Positions 8,840 through 17,318 of a DNA stretch of 64,000 nt are shown piece by piece (the first letter of the stretch is position 1; every line of letters begins with the position of its first letter). The stretch comes from Bacillota bacterium (GTDB lineage: Bacteria > Bacillota > Clostridia > Lachnospirales > Lachnospiraceae), in contig JAEZJW010000142.1 of assembly GCA_023415595.1 (NCBI GenBank), forward strand, positions 6,344-70,343, in the 5' to 3' direction. The translations under genes and the position numbers were made by a program. The notes beneath the pieces are model-generated. The model ran no database searches. It saw only the letters and a program-made list of their open reading frames with translations, and was not told where the DNA came from.

Positions 8840-9697
8840 TCATGCTTGATCTGCCCATAGCTCAGCTCTCAAGGACCTGGGCTGGTTTCCGTTGATATCG
8901 TTTATACTATATTCTTTGGCAACCTCGGCAGCGATCAGGACGCTGCCGGTTTTGTTATGAATCGAAGCATCCTGAGCCATGGCTGCGATACAGCGGCCGA
9001 TAAAGCGGGGTGTTTCCATCTTACTGATATCGATATTCGGGTCGTATTTCGCAGCCTCCAGCATCCCCTCCGTACTGACCGTTCCGGGATACAGGGAGAA
9101 TACACTGACACCGTAATCCCCCAGGTCATGGGCCATATCTGCGGTTAGCTTATCTGTAGCGGCTTTAAACACACCGTGGGCTGCATTAAGCCAATACCTT
9201 CTGGAACTGAAGAAGGAGATGTTGACGATCAAGCCGCTTCTTCGATCGGACATGATTTTGGCGGCATGGCTTCCGGCCGTGAAGGAGGAGCGGAGTCCCA
9301 CCCGGTAGAAATCATCGAACATGCCGACCGGCTGCGCCCAGAAGGGTTTGTTCCAGAAGTATTCCTGCATGGCATGATTTGCTCCCGCCCAGGCGTTATT
9401 CACCAGAATATCCAGTCGCCCGCATTCCTTGTATACTCTTTCAAACAGCTCCTTTACTTCCTCGTCGTTGGAATGGTCGCAGCGGACCGCATGGCCGACT
9501 CCGCCTAAGGCGTTGATTTCATTGGCTGTTTGATGGATTGTTGTTCCTTTGAAAAATCCCGGAAGTAAGTCATCCTTCTCCGTACGTCCGGTTACATAAA
9601 CTGTAGCACCCTGCTCTGCGAGTCCGAGAGCCACTCCTTTTCCTATTCCTCTGCTTGCTCCTGTGACGATAGCCACTTTCCCTCTTAAATCTCCCAT
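8840..9697 (-). CDS. SDR family oxidoreductase (DHRS1-like), catalytic Tyr replaced by His
   Basis: 285 residues. A Rossmann NAD(P)-binding motif TGASRGIG stands near residue 12 and 'NNAWAG' near 100. The sequence resembles the DHRS1-like branch of short-chain dehydrogenases. At the active-site position the usual Y-x3-K reads H174-G-V-F-K178: codon CAC at 9178-9176 where TAC or TAT is expected. Activity may therefore be altered or lost. The start is the ATG at 9697, behind GGAGGA; an upstream in-frame TTG would overlap that ribosome binding site. It follows an AraC regulator on the same strand, with a terminator between them. Substrate unknown. Confidence 0.88.
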   Translation of the reverse strand: MGDLRGKVAIVTGASRGIGKGVALGLAEQGATVYVTGRTEKDDLLPGFFKGTTIHQTANEINALGGVGHAVRCDHSNDEEVKELFERVYKECGRLDILVNNAWAGANHAMQEYFWNKPFWAQPVGMFDDFYRVGLRSSFTAGSHAAKIMSDRRSGLIVNISFFSSRRYWLNAAHGVFKAATDKLTADMAHDLGDYGVSVFSLYPGTVSTEGMLEAAKYDPNIDISKMETPRFIGRCIAAMAQDASIHNKTGSVLIAAEVAKEYSINDINGNQPRSLRAELWADQA

Positions 9698-9743
9698 AAT
9701 AATCAATCCTCCGATTCTGCTTCTGTACAGATGATTTATTTAG

Positions 9744-9783
9744 CCACTAAAAAAGCTACAATATGTTATAACCATATTGTAGC
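9744..9783 (-). terminator. terminator of the AraC regulator gene (minus strand)
   Basis: GCTACAATATG and CATATTGTAGC pair perfectly over 11 bp (9755-9765 and 9773-9783). On the minus strand the stem is followed by TTTTTT. Confidence 0.85.
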
Positions 9784-9817
9784 GATATTTGGATTCACTT
9801 TCATGATGTTTCTTGCT

Positions 9818-10684
9818 TTATTTTGGATTAAGGATGGGGATAAGGATACGGACCTTCTTGCTGTCACGGCTTTCAAAGATGTTGATCATACCGATGCCGT
9901 TGGAGCATACTTCAATCTCTTTGATCATAATCCACCGGTACATATCCTCAACGAAGGTAGAGACCAGCTCAAGCATCTCTCCATAATAGGAGAAGCAGGC
10001 ATACCACCCGCTGGGGATCCTTCTGATCTCCAGGCCCTCTCTGACCTCATCCTCCTCCCGCTCCGGCTTCATGCCATGGAACACGGTATACAGACCATTG
10101 TCCTCACCATGGCAGTTGACAACGGCATACAGGTAATCCTGCTTCAGACGACCAGAATCCTCAGCGACCTTCATAAAGCGCGCACAGGTGGTGTTCAGGA
10201 TCTCACTAAACCGAGGATCCTGCTCATATACTTCAGTGGACATACCATATAAGCTTAGGTCACTGATTTCAACATATTCTGCATTAAGAGTCAGATTCCC
10301 CTTATAATTCAGGATGGAGCGTTCGACGATGGAGGCTATTGGCTGGTGCTGTATGGCAGGATACTCCCTTCGGTAATCCGTGGGTGAAATCCCGTAATGA
10401 TTTTTGAAGGCTCTGCTGAAGACCTCGGGATACTCAAAGCCTAAGTCGTAACTGATATCAATCACTGATTCGGACGAGTTCCTTAACAGCTCACAGGCAT
10501 GGGAGAGCTTACGGCCGAGAATATATTGCTTCAAGCTCTTTCCCACAAAGACTTTAAATAACCGGCTGAAATGATATTCCGAGAAAGCAAACTGGCAGGA
10601 AAGACCCTCCAAGGTCAGCCTTGCCGTAATATGATCTTCAATATAATTAACGACATCATTTATCTGTGATACATAAGGATTCAT
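9818..10684 (-). CDS. AraC family regulator with GyrI-like effector-binding domain
   Basis: 288 residues. The AraC DNA-binding domain is N-terminal (about residues 1-105), with two helix-turn-helices: 'TLEGLSCQFAFSEYHFSRLF' and 'VIDISYDLGFEYPEVFSRAF', ending 'YGISPTDYRR'. The remaining ~180 residues look like a GyrI/Rob-type ligand-binding domain ('SLYGMSTEVYEQDP', 'GLEIRRIPSGWYACFSYYG'). Such proteins activate stress or efflux genes on binding small hydrophobic ligands; the target here is unknown. The start is the ATG at 10684, 7 bases behind GGAGGT; the GTG three codons upstream lies inside that ribosome binding site. Confidence 0.88.
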   Translation of the reverse strand: MNPYVSQINDVVNYIEDHITARLTLEGLSCQFAFSEYHFSRLFKVFVGKSLKQYILGRKLSHACELLRNSSESVIDISYDLGFEYPEVFSRAFKNHYGISPTDYRREYPAIQHQPIASIVERSILNYKGNLTLNAEYVEISDLSLYGMSTEVYEQDPRFSEILNTTCARFMKVAEDSGRLKQDYLYAVVNCHGEDNGLYTVFHGMKPEREEDEVREGLEIRRIPSGWYACFSYYGEMLELVSTFVEDMYRWIMIKEIEVCSNGIGMINIFESRDSKKVRILIPILNPK

Positions 10685-10811
10685 GGGATTCACCTCCGGT
10701 TCAGGGTTTTCATAACGGGCCGGGTGACTTAACTGACTAATCTTTTACAGTACAGAAAAATTATACAGTATAGGAGCTCCGGAAGGAATAATAGAATAGG
10801 CCTACTCGAAC

Positions 10812-10840
10812 TTGTAGGCAGGTATTCGATATGATATAAT
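10812..10840 (+). promoter_or_regulatory. promoter of AraC regulator gene at 10975
   Basis: TTGTAG (10812-10817), a 17-base spacer and TATAAT (10835-10840). The untranslated leader would be about 130 bases. Confidence 0.65.
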
Positions 10841-10974
10841 GCGGTATATACCAGTTAATGTAATATATTCCATAATATCGGCAGTATTGCAGTGCTGCAA
10901 TTAATAAGCGAGCTAAAGTAAATACGATAAATATCGGGAGTATCAGCGGGGATTGAATCCCTGGGGAGGTCAGT

Positions 10975-11880
10975 ATGGAACATAAAAGCTTTTCTACCGT
11001 AGGCAGGGAGTTCTATCCGGGTTATGAGCTTAAGATCAGTTGTGGTAGGGACGCGGATTATCTTGACGGAGAGGAACTGGAGGATAGGTTTCGGATCGCT
11101 TATATTAAGGAGGGCTATGCAATATTTCGAAACGGAGATAACAGCCAGATCGTTACTAGTCCTACCGTTTTATGTCTGAATGAGAAGGATGAAGTGGAGC
11201 TCATCAGCGCGTACGACCTTAAGATGGATATCATGTATTTTGAACCCAGTTGCTTTGAATTGTATGTTACCTTTGCGAATATCGAGGTCTGGAAGGAATC
11301 CTTAAATAGCGATAATTGGTTTTTCAGACCATTCTTTCGGAGATCTGAGTCCTTCCTGGGTGCCTGCCCCACGAACTATTATCTGGGTAAGCGGGTATCA
11401 CAGCTCATTGAGAAAACGGATAAGGAACTAAGAGCGCAGAAGAATGACGGCTGGCCTTGCCGGAGCCGTTCCTATTTTATTGAGTTGCTTTTACTGGTAA
11501 ATTCCATGTATGATGAGAACACCGACTATGAAAATATTTATTATGGCAGGATGACCGATGAGATCAGGGAGCTGATTAATTGGCTGCATATTCACTATCT
11601 CGACAAGATCACGATAGAGACGGTTACGAAGGAGTTTCATACCAATAAGACCACCTTAAATCAGAAATTCAAATCGGTAATGGGAATGACGGTTATGGAA
11701 TACATCGGCAGTCTTAGAATGCAGATTGCCTGCTCACTCTTAAGAAAGACCTATCTTTCTATCAACGAGATTATGCAGAGGGCCGGATATATCGATGATG
11801 CTCATTTTCTGCGTACCTTTAAAAAGAATATCGGATGCACTCCTAAGGAGTACAGGAATCAACATACGGTTCCAGAATAA
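10975..11880 (+). CDS. AraC family transcriptional regulator
   Basis: 301 residues. The C-terminal ~100 residues carry the AraC double helix-turn-helix: 'TIETVTKEFHTNKTTLNQKF' and 'INEIMQRAGYIDDAHFLRTF', with the end motif 'GCTPKEYRN'. The N-terminal ~180 residues fit a cupin-like sensing domain ('GYAIFRNGDNSQIV') but no ligand can be inferred. GGGGAGGT lies just before the ATG. The divergent neighbour is another AraC regulator; the next gene downstream codes for a lipoprotein, 85 bases away, and could be a target or a co-transcribed gene. Confidence 0.88.
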   Translation: MEHKSFSTVGREFYPGYELKISCGRDADYLDGEELEDRFRIAYIKEGYAIFRNGDNSQIVTSPTVLCLNEKDEVELISAYDLKMDIMYFEPSCFELYVTFANIEVWKESLNSDNWFFRPFFRRSESFLGACPTNYYLGKRVSQLIEKTDKELRAQKNDGWPCRSRSYFIELLLLVNSMYDENTDYENIYYGRMTDEIRELINWLHIHYLDKITIETVTKEFHTNKTTLNQKFKSVMGMTVMEYIGSLRMQIACSLLRKTYLSINEIMQRAGYIDDAHFLRTFKKNIGCTPKEYRNQHTVPE

Positions 11881-11965
11881 TTTCCGATTAACAGGTTTTT
11901 ATTTCTGATTATAACTCCAAAATTCTCCTCTTACCTACTACAATATAGGAAAAGGAGGAATAATT

Positions 11966-13060
11966 ATGGTTAAAAACTACTTGTTTACTAAGAAGAAAGT
12001 TTATTTATGTATTACTATAATCGCTGTACTTACCACTGTTATTATGCTGGGGGGATGTTCCTCCGGTGATAAGTCGGATCCGGCGGCGGCAGCCGCGGAA
12101 GGCAGTACAGACGCTAATAAGGCTGAAGCACCAACTGCTGCAGCAGTGGCTACACCCGAGGTAACACCTGAGGAAGAGGCTGGGGCTGCAAGCGAGCCTG
12201 CAGCTGCTGAAAGTACGGAGACTTTGTCAGGTGACTGGACCCTTGTTGCAGATAATACGATTAGCCATGTTATGAATATCGGCGGATATGTGAATGATCA
12301 GCTCGGCGTAACCGTTGGTTACGGTGGTGAAATTCATTATACAAACGATGGGGGCAAGACCTGGCCTAAGGCCCAGAACAGCTCCGCTTGCCGTTTCTCT
12401 TTGGATATTGTAGATGAAAACCTTATGTGGTGCGGAGGTAATGGAGGAAATGTCCGTGTCAGTAAGGATGGGGGCAAAACCTGGAGTGCTGTTACAGATA
12501 TTAATTTAGGAGGAATGCACTCCGGTATCGAATTCCTGGACGATACGACAGGATGGATTACAACCTCGAATAAGCTTGCTGCAACCAAGGATGGGGGTAA
12601 GACCTGGACAGAGCTGTCCCCTCCCGAGGAAGCAAAGGGAATTGGAGCTGTATGCTTAAGGACTCCCGAGGACGGCTACCTGTTAAGCAATAACGGATTG
12701 TTCTTTACAACCAACGATGGGGGGACAACCTGGACAAAGCATGACCTTAGCTTTGCCCAGTATGGCCTGATAGCAGATATGAAGGGAACACCGGGATTAT
12801 TTAAGAACAATGTGGCCCTGGCAGATATCAGCTTTACGGACGAGAATAACGGAATCATGGTCTTTGCGGGAACGAAACCGGGAGAAGGTAATATCACCTG
12901 GTGCCTGACGACATCGGATGGAGGTAGTACCTGGGAATCAGAGCTCTTTCCAACAGTTGAGGATTATAGTGTGACTAAGGTATTTCTTTCAAGTGATGGA
13001 AAATACCTTACGTTCGGTAATAACGTAAACCGTATTATGGTTTATAAACATAACAAATAA
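11966..13060 (+). CDS. lipoprotein with five Asp-box (BNR) repeats
   Basis: 364 residues. A signal sequence ends in the lipobox L-G-G-C with C31 as the lipidated residue. An Ala/Glu/Pro-rich linker follows (about residues 35-85). The rest is a beta-propeller-like domain with five Asp-box motifs: TNDGGKTW, SKDGGKTW, TKDGGKTW, TNDGGTTW and TSDGGSTW. Such propellers resemble the sialidase or Ycf48/photosystem-assembly type fold, but no sialidase catalytic set is seen, so a binding or scaffolding role on the outer membrane face is more likely. AAAGGAGGAATA precedes the ATG and a strong terminator follows. Confidence 0.85.
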   Translation: MVKNYLFTKKKVYLCITIIAVLTTVIMLGGCSSGDKSDPAAAAAEGSTDANKAEAPTAAAVATPEVTPEEEAGAASEPAAAESTETLSGDWTLVADNTISHVMNIGGYVNDQLGVTVGYGGEIHYTNDGGKTWPKAQNSSACRFSLDIVDENLMWCGGNGGNVRVSKDGGKTWSAVTDINLGGMHSGIEFLDDTTGWITTSNKLAATKDGGKTWTELSPPEEAKGIGAVCLRTPEDGYLLSNNGLFFTTNDGGTTWTKHDLSFAQYGLIADMKGTPGLFKNNVALADISFTDENNGIMVFAGTKPGEGNITWCLTTSDGGSTWESELFPTVEDYSVTKVFLSSDGKYLTFGNNVNRIMVYKHNK

Positions 13061-13072
13061 TTAAGGTAAATC

Positions 13073-13098
13073 GGCAGCGATCAAATCGCTGCCTTTTT
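13073..13098 (+). terminator. terminator after the Asp-box lipoprotein gene
   Basis: GGCAGCGAT (13073-13081) and ATCGCTGCC (13085-13093) form a perfect 9-bp stem with a CAA loop, followed by TTTTT. Confidence 0.9.
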
Positions 13099-13377
13099 AT
13101 GGAAAGAAAAAGGCTTTTTTATAAAAAACTGTATAATAAATAGTAAAAATTACAATACCGACGATGAGATTATGGTAAATTAAGGATAACCCATATATAA
13201 TCGAATCAAAACTCTACGGAGCATTTGTTGTGACAAGAAAGAGGCTAGTAACTAAGGCAGCAGGCAGACAAAAGAATGGTGTATCTCGAAGCAGGAGGAG
13301 GTTCTCAGATATAGGGACTATCTTACTCCTGCTTTTCCACAGTGAGATCTTTAATATTTGAAAGGAATTTGGTAATC
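13099..13377 (+). other. leader region of the serine hydrolase gene with attenuator-like hairpin
   Basis: No gene was recognised. AGCAGGAG (13290-13297) pairs with CTCCTGCT (13326-13333) and runs into TTTT, about 40 bases before the start codon. It could be a terminator of an upstream transcript or an attenuator. The T-box sequence (AGGGTGG..ACCGCG) was looked for and is absent. Confidence 0.45.
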
Positions 13378-14964
13378 ATGAAAAAAATATTCGTTTTATT
13401 ATTAATTGTAATGCTGATTTCAGCAGCCGTGGTTATTATTGTAAAAGTATCTTCTAGTAATAGGATCAAAGACGACCAAAGTACTCTAAAAGTTCAAGAT
13501 TATTGGCCTACCGATGGCTGGCGCAGCTCTGCTCCGGAAGAGCAAGGCATGGATTCAGGGATACTGGCAGATATGCTGAATTCGGTCAAGGAAAGCGGAA
13601 AAAGTATCAATAGCATAACGATCATACGTAACGGGTATCTGGTGAATGAAGCTTACTTCTATCCCTATCAGAAGGGCATGAAGCATTTCATGAACTCCGG
13701 TACCAAGAGTATCGTTTCTGCCTTAGTTGGTATGGCTATTGATGAGGGATATATTAATGGAGCTGAGGATAAGGTCCTGGATTATTTTCCGGAAATGGAG
13801 ATAGCACACATAGATGAGCGCAAGAAGGCTTTGGAAGTGAAGGATCTGTTATCCATGACTACAGGACTGGAGTGGGAGTTTAACAATAATGCTTCGACGA
13901 ATGAAATGCTGCAGAGTCCGGACTGGACTCAGTTTACGCTGAACCGGCCGATGCGGGAGGAACCGGGAAATACCTTTAATTACTGCAATGGCGCTCCGCA
14001 TCTTCTATCCGCGATCCTTCAAAGAAAAACAGGTAAAAGTATGGCGGATTATGCAGCAGATAAATTCAAGCAGATGGGCATAACGGATATCTTCTGGAAC
14101 TCAAGTCCCGAAAATGTTACTACCGGATATACGGGGTTATATATGCATCCGGATGATGCAGCAAAAATCGGTTACTTGTACCTAAACAAAGGAAACTGGG
14201 ACGGAAAACAGCTAATCTCCGAAAGCTGGATAGAGGCTTCAACAAAACAGACAATTCAGGCTGACTGGAACCCTATTCTGCCAGGCTATGGCTACCTATG
14301 GTGGATCCCCCGGTTTGGTGGATATGCAGCCTTCGGTCAGGGCGGTGATTATATCTTTGTTGTTCCTGAGCTCAACCTGGTTGTTGTATTTACCGGTGGA
14401 ATTTATAATGTTAATGATATATTTTATCCCGCTGATTTAATGGAACAATTCATCATACCGGCAGTGAAAGCCGAGGCTCCTCTTCCCTCCGACCCGACAG
14501 CCTTGGAAGCTCTTAATAATATAACAGATGTTATCCAAGAAGCGCCTGCATCGAAAGACACAGCTGCTCTGCCTGAGATTGCCGGTAGGATTTCCGGGAA
14601 GACCTACGCAATGGACAATTCCGCTCAATTATCATTGGAGTTTACCGATAACCGGGAATGCAGCCTATACCTGAATTCTGAGCTTATTTTTATTGCGGGT
14701 CTGGACCAGGTCTATCGTATCGTTGAGTCTGGTAATATAGCCACTAGTTTGGTACAATCTCTGTTTGGAGGGATACCAAAGCCGAATCATATTGCAGCAA
14801 AAGGCAGCTGGCTTAATGATAATACGCTTCAGATCGATATCCGCTGTCCGGAGGAAGGACTGGAAGTAGTATACACCTTTGATTTTAATGGTGATGAGCT
14901 GGAGTTAAAAGACAGCTCCAATCTGTATTCTGAAATGACCGTAGCCGGTAAAATAATGAAGTAG
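13378..14964 (+). CDS. serine hydrolase, beta-lactamase class C / penicillin-binding-protein-like
   Basis: 528 residues. An N-terminal hydrophobic segment (about residues 3-22) directs export or anchors the protein. The beta-lactamase-like domain spans about residues 50-370, with the S-x-x-K motif in 'NSGTKSIVSALVG' and the Y-x-N motif in 'NYCNGAP'. The C-terminal ~140 residues form a second, beta-rich domain of unknown role. Members act on D-amino-acyl esters, peptides or small esters; the substrate is not predictable. The start is the ATG at 13378, behind GAAAGGA; an upstream in-frame ATG at 13342 lacks a ribosome binding site and would spoil the signal sequence. Confidence 0.86.
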   Translation: MKKIFVLLLIVMLISAAVVIIVKVSSSNRIKDDQSTLKVQDYWPTDGWRSSAPEEQGMDSGILADMLNSVKESGKSINSITIIRNGYLVNEAYFYPYQKGMKHFMNSGTKSIVSALVGMAIDEGYINGAEDKVLDYFPEMEIAHIDERKKALEVKDLLSMTTGLEWEFNNNASTNEMLQSPDWTQFTLNRPMREEPGNTFNYCNGAPHLLSAILQRKTGKSMADYAADKFKQMGITDIFWNSSPENVTTGYTGLYMHPDDAAKIGYLYLNKGNWDGKQLISESWIEASTKQTIQADWNPILPGYGYLWWIPRFGGYAAFGQGGDYIFVVPELNLVVVFTGGIYNVNDIFYPADLMEQFIIPAVKAEAPLPSDPTALEALNNITDVIQEAPASKDTAALPEIAGRISGKTYAMDNSAQLSLEFTDNRECSLYLNSELIFIAGLDQVYRIVESGNIATSLVQSLFGGIPKPNHIAAKGSWLNDNTLQIDIRCPEEGLEVVYTFDFNGDELELKDSSNLYSEMTVAGKIMK

Positions 14965-15016
14965 CCATCACATCAATTGACAAAATTCCACTTACTGTGC
15001 TATCCTAAAATATCGT

Positions 15017-15079
15017 TTCGTTAATTATTTGTCGAATGAAGGGAGATTCCTAGGAATCGTCCTATCGGTTATTAACGAA
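15017..15079 (+). promoter_or_regulatory. nested palindromes before the LysR gene
   Basis: TTCGTTAAT (15017-15025) and ATTAACGAA (15071-15079) are perfect inverted repeats. Between them lies a 14-bp palindrome GATTCCTAGGAATC (15045-15058). This may be the autoregulatory operator of the LysR regulator or a leader RNA structure. Confidence 0.5.
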
Positions 15080-15115
15080 TAATGGGTAAAATAGACTTAA
15101 TTAGGAGGCATGACT

Positions 15116-16054
15116 TTGAATACCTTGCACTTTAAATATGCCATTGAAGTTGAACGTACCAGATCCATTACCCAGGCAGCAGAGAATCTATTCATGGCGC
15201 AGCCGAATCTTAGTAAAGCGATCAAGGAACTGGAAGATAACCTGGGCTTTCCGATTTTTGAAAGGACCTCAAAAGGGGTGGTACCTACCACAAAAGGGAC
15301 AGAGTTCCTGATCTATGCCAGAAACGTCCTGGTTGAGCTCGATAAGATGGAATCCTTATCAAGCTCCAATGATGAGGAGATACAGATTATCAATATATCA
15401 ATTCCGAGGGGAAGCTATATTGCAAGCGGAGTCACAAAGCTGATTTCTGAATTGGATTTTGATAAGGGAATCCATGTAAATGTTCAGGAAACAAATTCGA
15501 TGCAATCCATCAATAATATCATAGAGGGTTCTTACAATTTAGGCATTATACGATACCAGACGATCTATGAGAATTATTTCCTGGACTATCTGAGAGATAA
15601 ACAGTTATGCTATGATACGATATGGGAATTTGACTGTTTGGTGTTGATGTCAAATAGGCATCCACTCGCGGAAACAGAAGAAGTAAAAGCGAAGGAGCTT
15701 GGCAAGTATATCGAGATCGTACATGGAGATACCGTCGTACCGTACTTATCGACGAATGAATCAAAGAAAGAGGACAAAAAGGACCATACCACTAAGAAAA
15801 TATATGTCTACGAGCGCTGCAGCCAGTTCGATCTGTTAACTACCATCCCCTATACCTATATGTGGATCTCCCCTATTCCGGAAAGCCTGTTAGGAAGGTA
15901 TCAGCTGGTACAGAGAAAGTGCTCCGGAGTCACCCGTAGATTCAAGGATCTGCTGATTTGCCCGAAGGGATATAAGTTTTCGGCCTTGGATAAGAAATTA
16001 ATCGATAAATTATATGAAGCAAAGAATGACGTGGCATTTAAAGAGTATCTATAA
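15116..16054 (+). CDS. LysR family transcriptional regulator
   Basis: 312 residues. The N-terminal winged helix-turn-helix spans about residues 1-60 ('SITQAAENLFMAQPNLSKAI', then 'FERTSKGVVPT'); the rest is the LysR substrate-binding domain. The start is the TTG at 15116. AGGAGG at 15103-15108 is 7 bases before this TTG but only 1 base before the in-frame ATG at 15110, and the family commonly begins M-N-T-L-H-F-K-Y. No divergent target gene is adjacent. It is followed by tandem terminators and then the rex operon, so its regulon is unknown. Nested palindromes lie upstream. Confidence 0.88.
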   Translation: MNTLHFKYAIEVERTRSITQAAENLFMAQPNLSKAIKELEDNLGFPIFERTSKGVVPTTKGTEFLIYARNVLVELDKMESLSSSNDEEIQIINISIPRGSYIASGVTKLISELDFDKGIHVNVQETNSMQSINNIIEGSYNLGIIRYQTIYENYFLDYLRDKQLCYDTIWEFDCLVLMSNRHPLAETEEVKAKELGKYIEIVHGDTVVPYLSTNESKKEDKKDHTTKKIYVYERCSQFDLLTTIPYTYMWISPIPESLLGRYQLVQRKCSGVTRRFKDLLICPKGYKFSALDKKLIDKLYEAKNDVAFKEYL

Positions 16055-16059
16055 GAAAC

Positions 16060-16097
16060 GGGATATATCGATAATGCAATACCGATATGCCCTTTTT
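16060..16097 (+). terminator. terminator after LysR, first of a repeated pair
   Basis: An imperfect stem (GGGATATATCGATA against TACCGATATGCCC) is followed by TTTTT. The segment through TTTTTATATTACCA is repeated at 16324-16369 with a perfect stem. Confidence 0.65.
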
Positions 16098-16176
16098 ATA
16101 TTACCACCCGGCAAGAACCTATGCTACGATAGGCTCTGACAACAGAACCTCAAATGTTGCACACAAAACAAATGAT

Positions 16177-16206
16177 ACAGCCGCTGCGAAAGTAGCGGCT
16201 GTTTTC
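16177..16206 (+). terminator. second terminator between LysR and rex
   Basis: ACAGCCGCT (16177-16185) and AGCGGCTGT (16194-16202) pair perfectly over 9 bp, followed by TTTCC. Confidence 0.7.
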
Positions 16207-16323
16207 CTATTAAGCCACCGGACTAAGGAAGCTTAGCTATCCGGCAGTGGCAGGCATACCGGAAGGTTAATGTAATAGGTAGTGCCAGCTTTCGAAGCAT
16301 ATCAAAATAATCTCATAGGGTAA

Positions 16324-16360
16324 CGGCATATCGATAAAGGAATATCGATATGCCGTTTTT
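16324..16360 (+). terminator. third terminator before rex, repeat of the first
   Basis: CGGCATATCGATA (16324-16336) and TATCGATATGCCG (16343-16355) form a perfect 13-bp stem followed by TTTTT. The 366-base gap between LysR and rex thus holds three terminators and one promoter and no gene that I can see. Confidence 0.75.
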
Positions 16361-16363
16361 ATA

Positions 16364-16392
16364 TTACCATTCCTGCGTAACCTTGTTAAAAT
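16364..16392 (+). promoter_or_regulatory. promoter of the rex-hydrogenase operon
   Basis: TTACCA (16364-16369), a 17-base spacer and TAAAAT (16387-16392). The Rex operator overlaps the -10, so repression by occlusion is expected. Confidence 0.65.
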
Positions 16393-16400
16393 ATTATCAA
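16383..16400 (+). promoter_or_regulatory. Rex operator
   Basis: TTGTTAA-AATA-TTATCAA matches the Rex consensus TTGTTAA-N4-TTAACAA at 13 of 14 fixed positions. It lies over the -10 of the promoter, 22 bases before the rex start codon. Autoregulation by the NADH/NAD+ ratio is the natural reading. Confidence 0.8.
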
Positions 16401-16421
16401 AGAGATATAAGGAGAAAAGGG

Positions 16422-17039
16422 ATGCAGTATAAGTCTATTTCTATTCAAACATTGAAGAGGCTTCCGGGATATTTAGCTTACTTGAAGAACCTGCCTGAGG
16501 ATCAAAAGGACACCATATCCGCTACCAATATCGCAGAGGCTCTGAAGCTAAATCATGTACAGGTAAGAAAGGATCTGGCCTCGGTCTGTGCCGGGGGACG
16601 ACCGAAGATCGGATACATTAAGAAGGATCTGATCCAGGAGCTGGAGCATTATCTGGGCTATGATGATACGAGCACCGCGGTTATTGTCGGAGCGGGAAAT
16701 CTTGGTAGGGCATTATTATCCTATGATGGATTTTCGAGATATGGGGTCGAAATTGTAACTGCCTTTGATATAGATTCGAACCTCATAGGAAGTACGATAA
16801 AAGGCAAGAAGATCTTAGCCTACGAGAAGCTTAAAGATCTGTGCAACAGGATGAACGTCCGGATCGGCATCCTTACGGTACCTGATGAAGAAGCCCAAAA
16901 AGTATGTGATGAGATGGTGGAAAGCGGGATCTTAGCCATCTGGAACTTTACCTCGGCTCAGCTTAGGGTTCCGGAACAGATTCTGGTACATAACGAGAAT
17001 ATGGCATCCTCATTGACAATGTTTACGAAGCGGAGGTAA
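16422..17039 (+). CDS. rex: redox-sensing transcriptional repressor Rex
   Basis: 205 residues, usual length for Rex. The N-terminal winged helix ('ISATNIAEALKLNHVQVRKD', about residues 31-50) includes the V-x-V/V-R-K-D recognition helix. The Rossmann domain has VGAGNLGRALL near residue 90. Rex leaves its operator when NADH is high and so de-represses H2 and fermentation genes. The start is the ATG at 16422, behind AGGAGAAAAGGG. The stop is 4 bases before the next gene, so rex leads a probable single operon through 24554 with no terminator seen inside. Confidence 0.95.
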   Translation: MQYKSISIQTLKRLPGYLAYLKNLPEDQKDTISATNIAEALKLNHVQVRKDLASVCAGGRPKIGYIKKDLIQELEHYLGYDDTSTAVIVGAGNLGRALLSYDGFSRYGVEIVTAFDIDSNLIGSTIKGKKILAYEKLKDLCNRMNVRIGILTVPDEEAQKVCDEMVESGILAIWNFTSAQLRVPEQILVHNENMASSLTMFTKRR

Positions 17040-17043
17040 CGAA

Positions 17044-17283
17044 ATGAAGACCACGATCTGTATAGGGAGCTCCTGTCACCTGAAGGGTTCGAGGCAAATT
17101 GTTGAGCAGCTGAAGGAACTGGTAGCAGAGCATCATCTGGAGGAAAAGGTTGAACTAAAAGGTGCGTTCTGTATGGGGAATTGTACGAACGGAGTCTGCG
17201 TCGAACTTGACGGGAAGCTCTATTCCCTGCTGCCGGAGAATACGAAGGATTTTTTTGAGACAGAAATACGGAACAGGTTATGA
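17044..17283 (+). CDS. small thioredoxin-like [2Fe-2S] ferredoxin-domain protein
   Basis: 79 residues. Cysteines at 6 and 11 ('CIGSSC') and at 43 and 47 ('CMGNC') give the C-x4-C...C-x3-C pattern of the NuoE/HydC thioredoxin-like [2Fe-2S] fold. A related 83-residue protein closes the operon at 24303-24554. It sits just before the sensory hydrogenase and may carry electrons to or from it; this is inference from position. It starts 4 bases after the rex stop. Confidence 0.85.
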   Translation: MKTTICIGSSCHLKGSRQIVEQLKELVAEHHLEEKVELKGAFCMGNCTNGVCVELDGKLYSLLPENTKDFFETEIRNRL

Positions 17284-17318
17284 GGAACGATACGTTATAT
17301 AGTTGAAAGTAGGTTCAT

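Noticed and set aside
9731..10252. 173-codon open frame on the plus strand opposite the AraC regulator
   Set aside because: Fully antisense to a well-supported AraC/GyrI-like gene and crosses its terminator; no ribosome binding site.
13099..13377. T-box leader before the serine hydrolase
   Set aside because: There is a hairpin with a TTTT tail but no T-box sequence or specifier-loop pattern.
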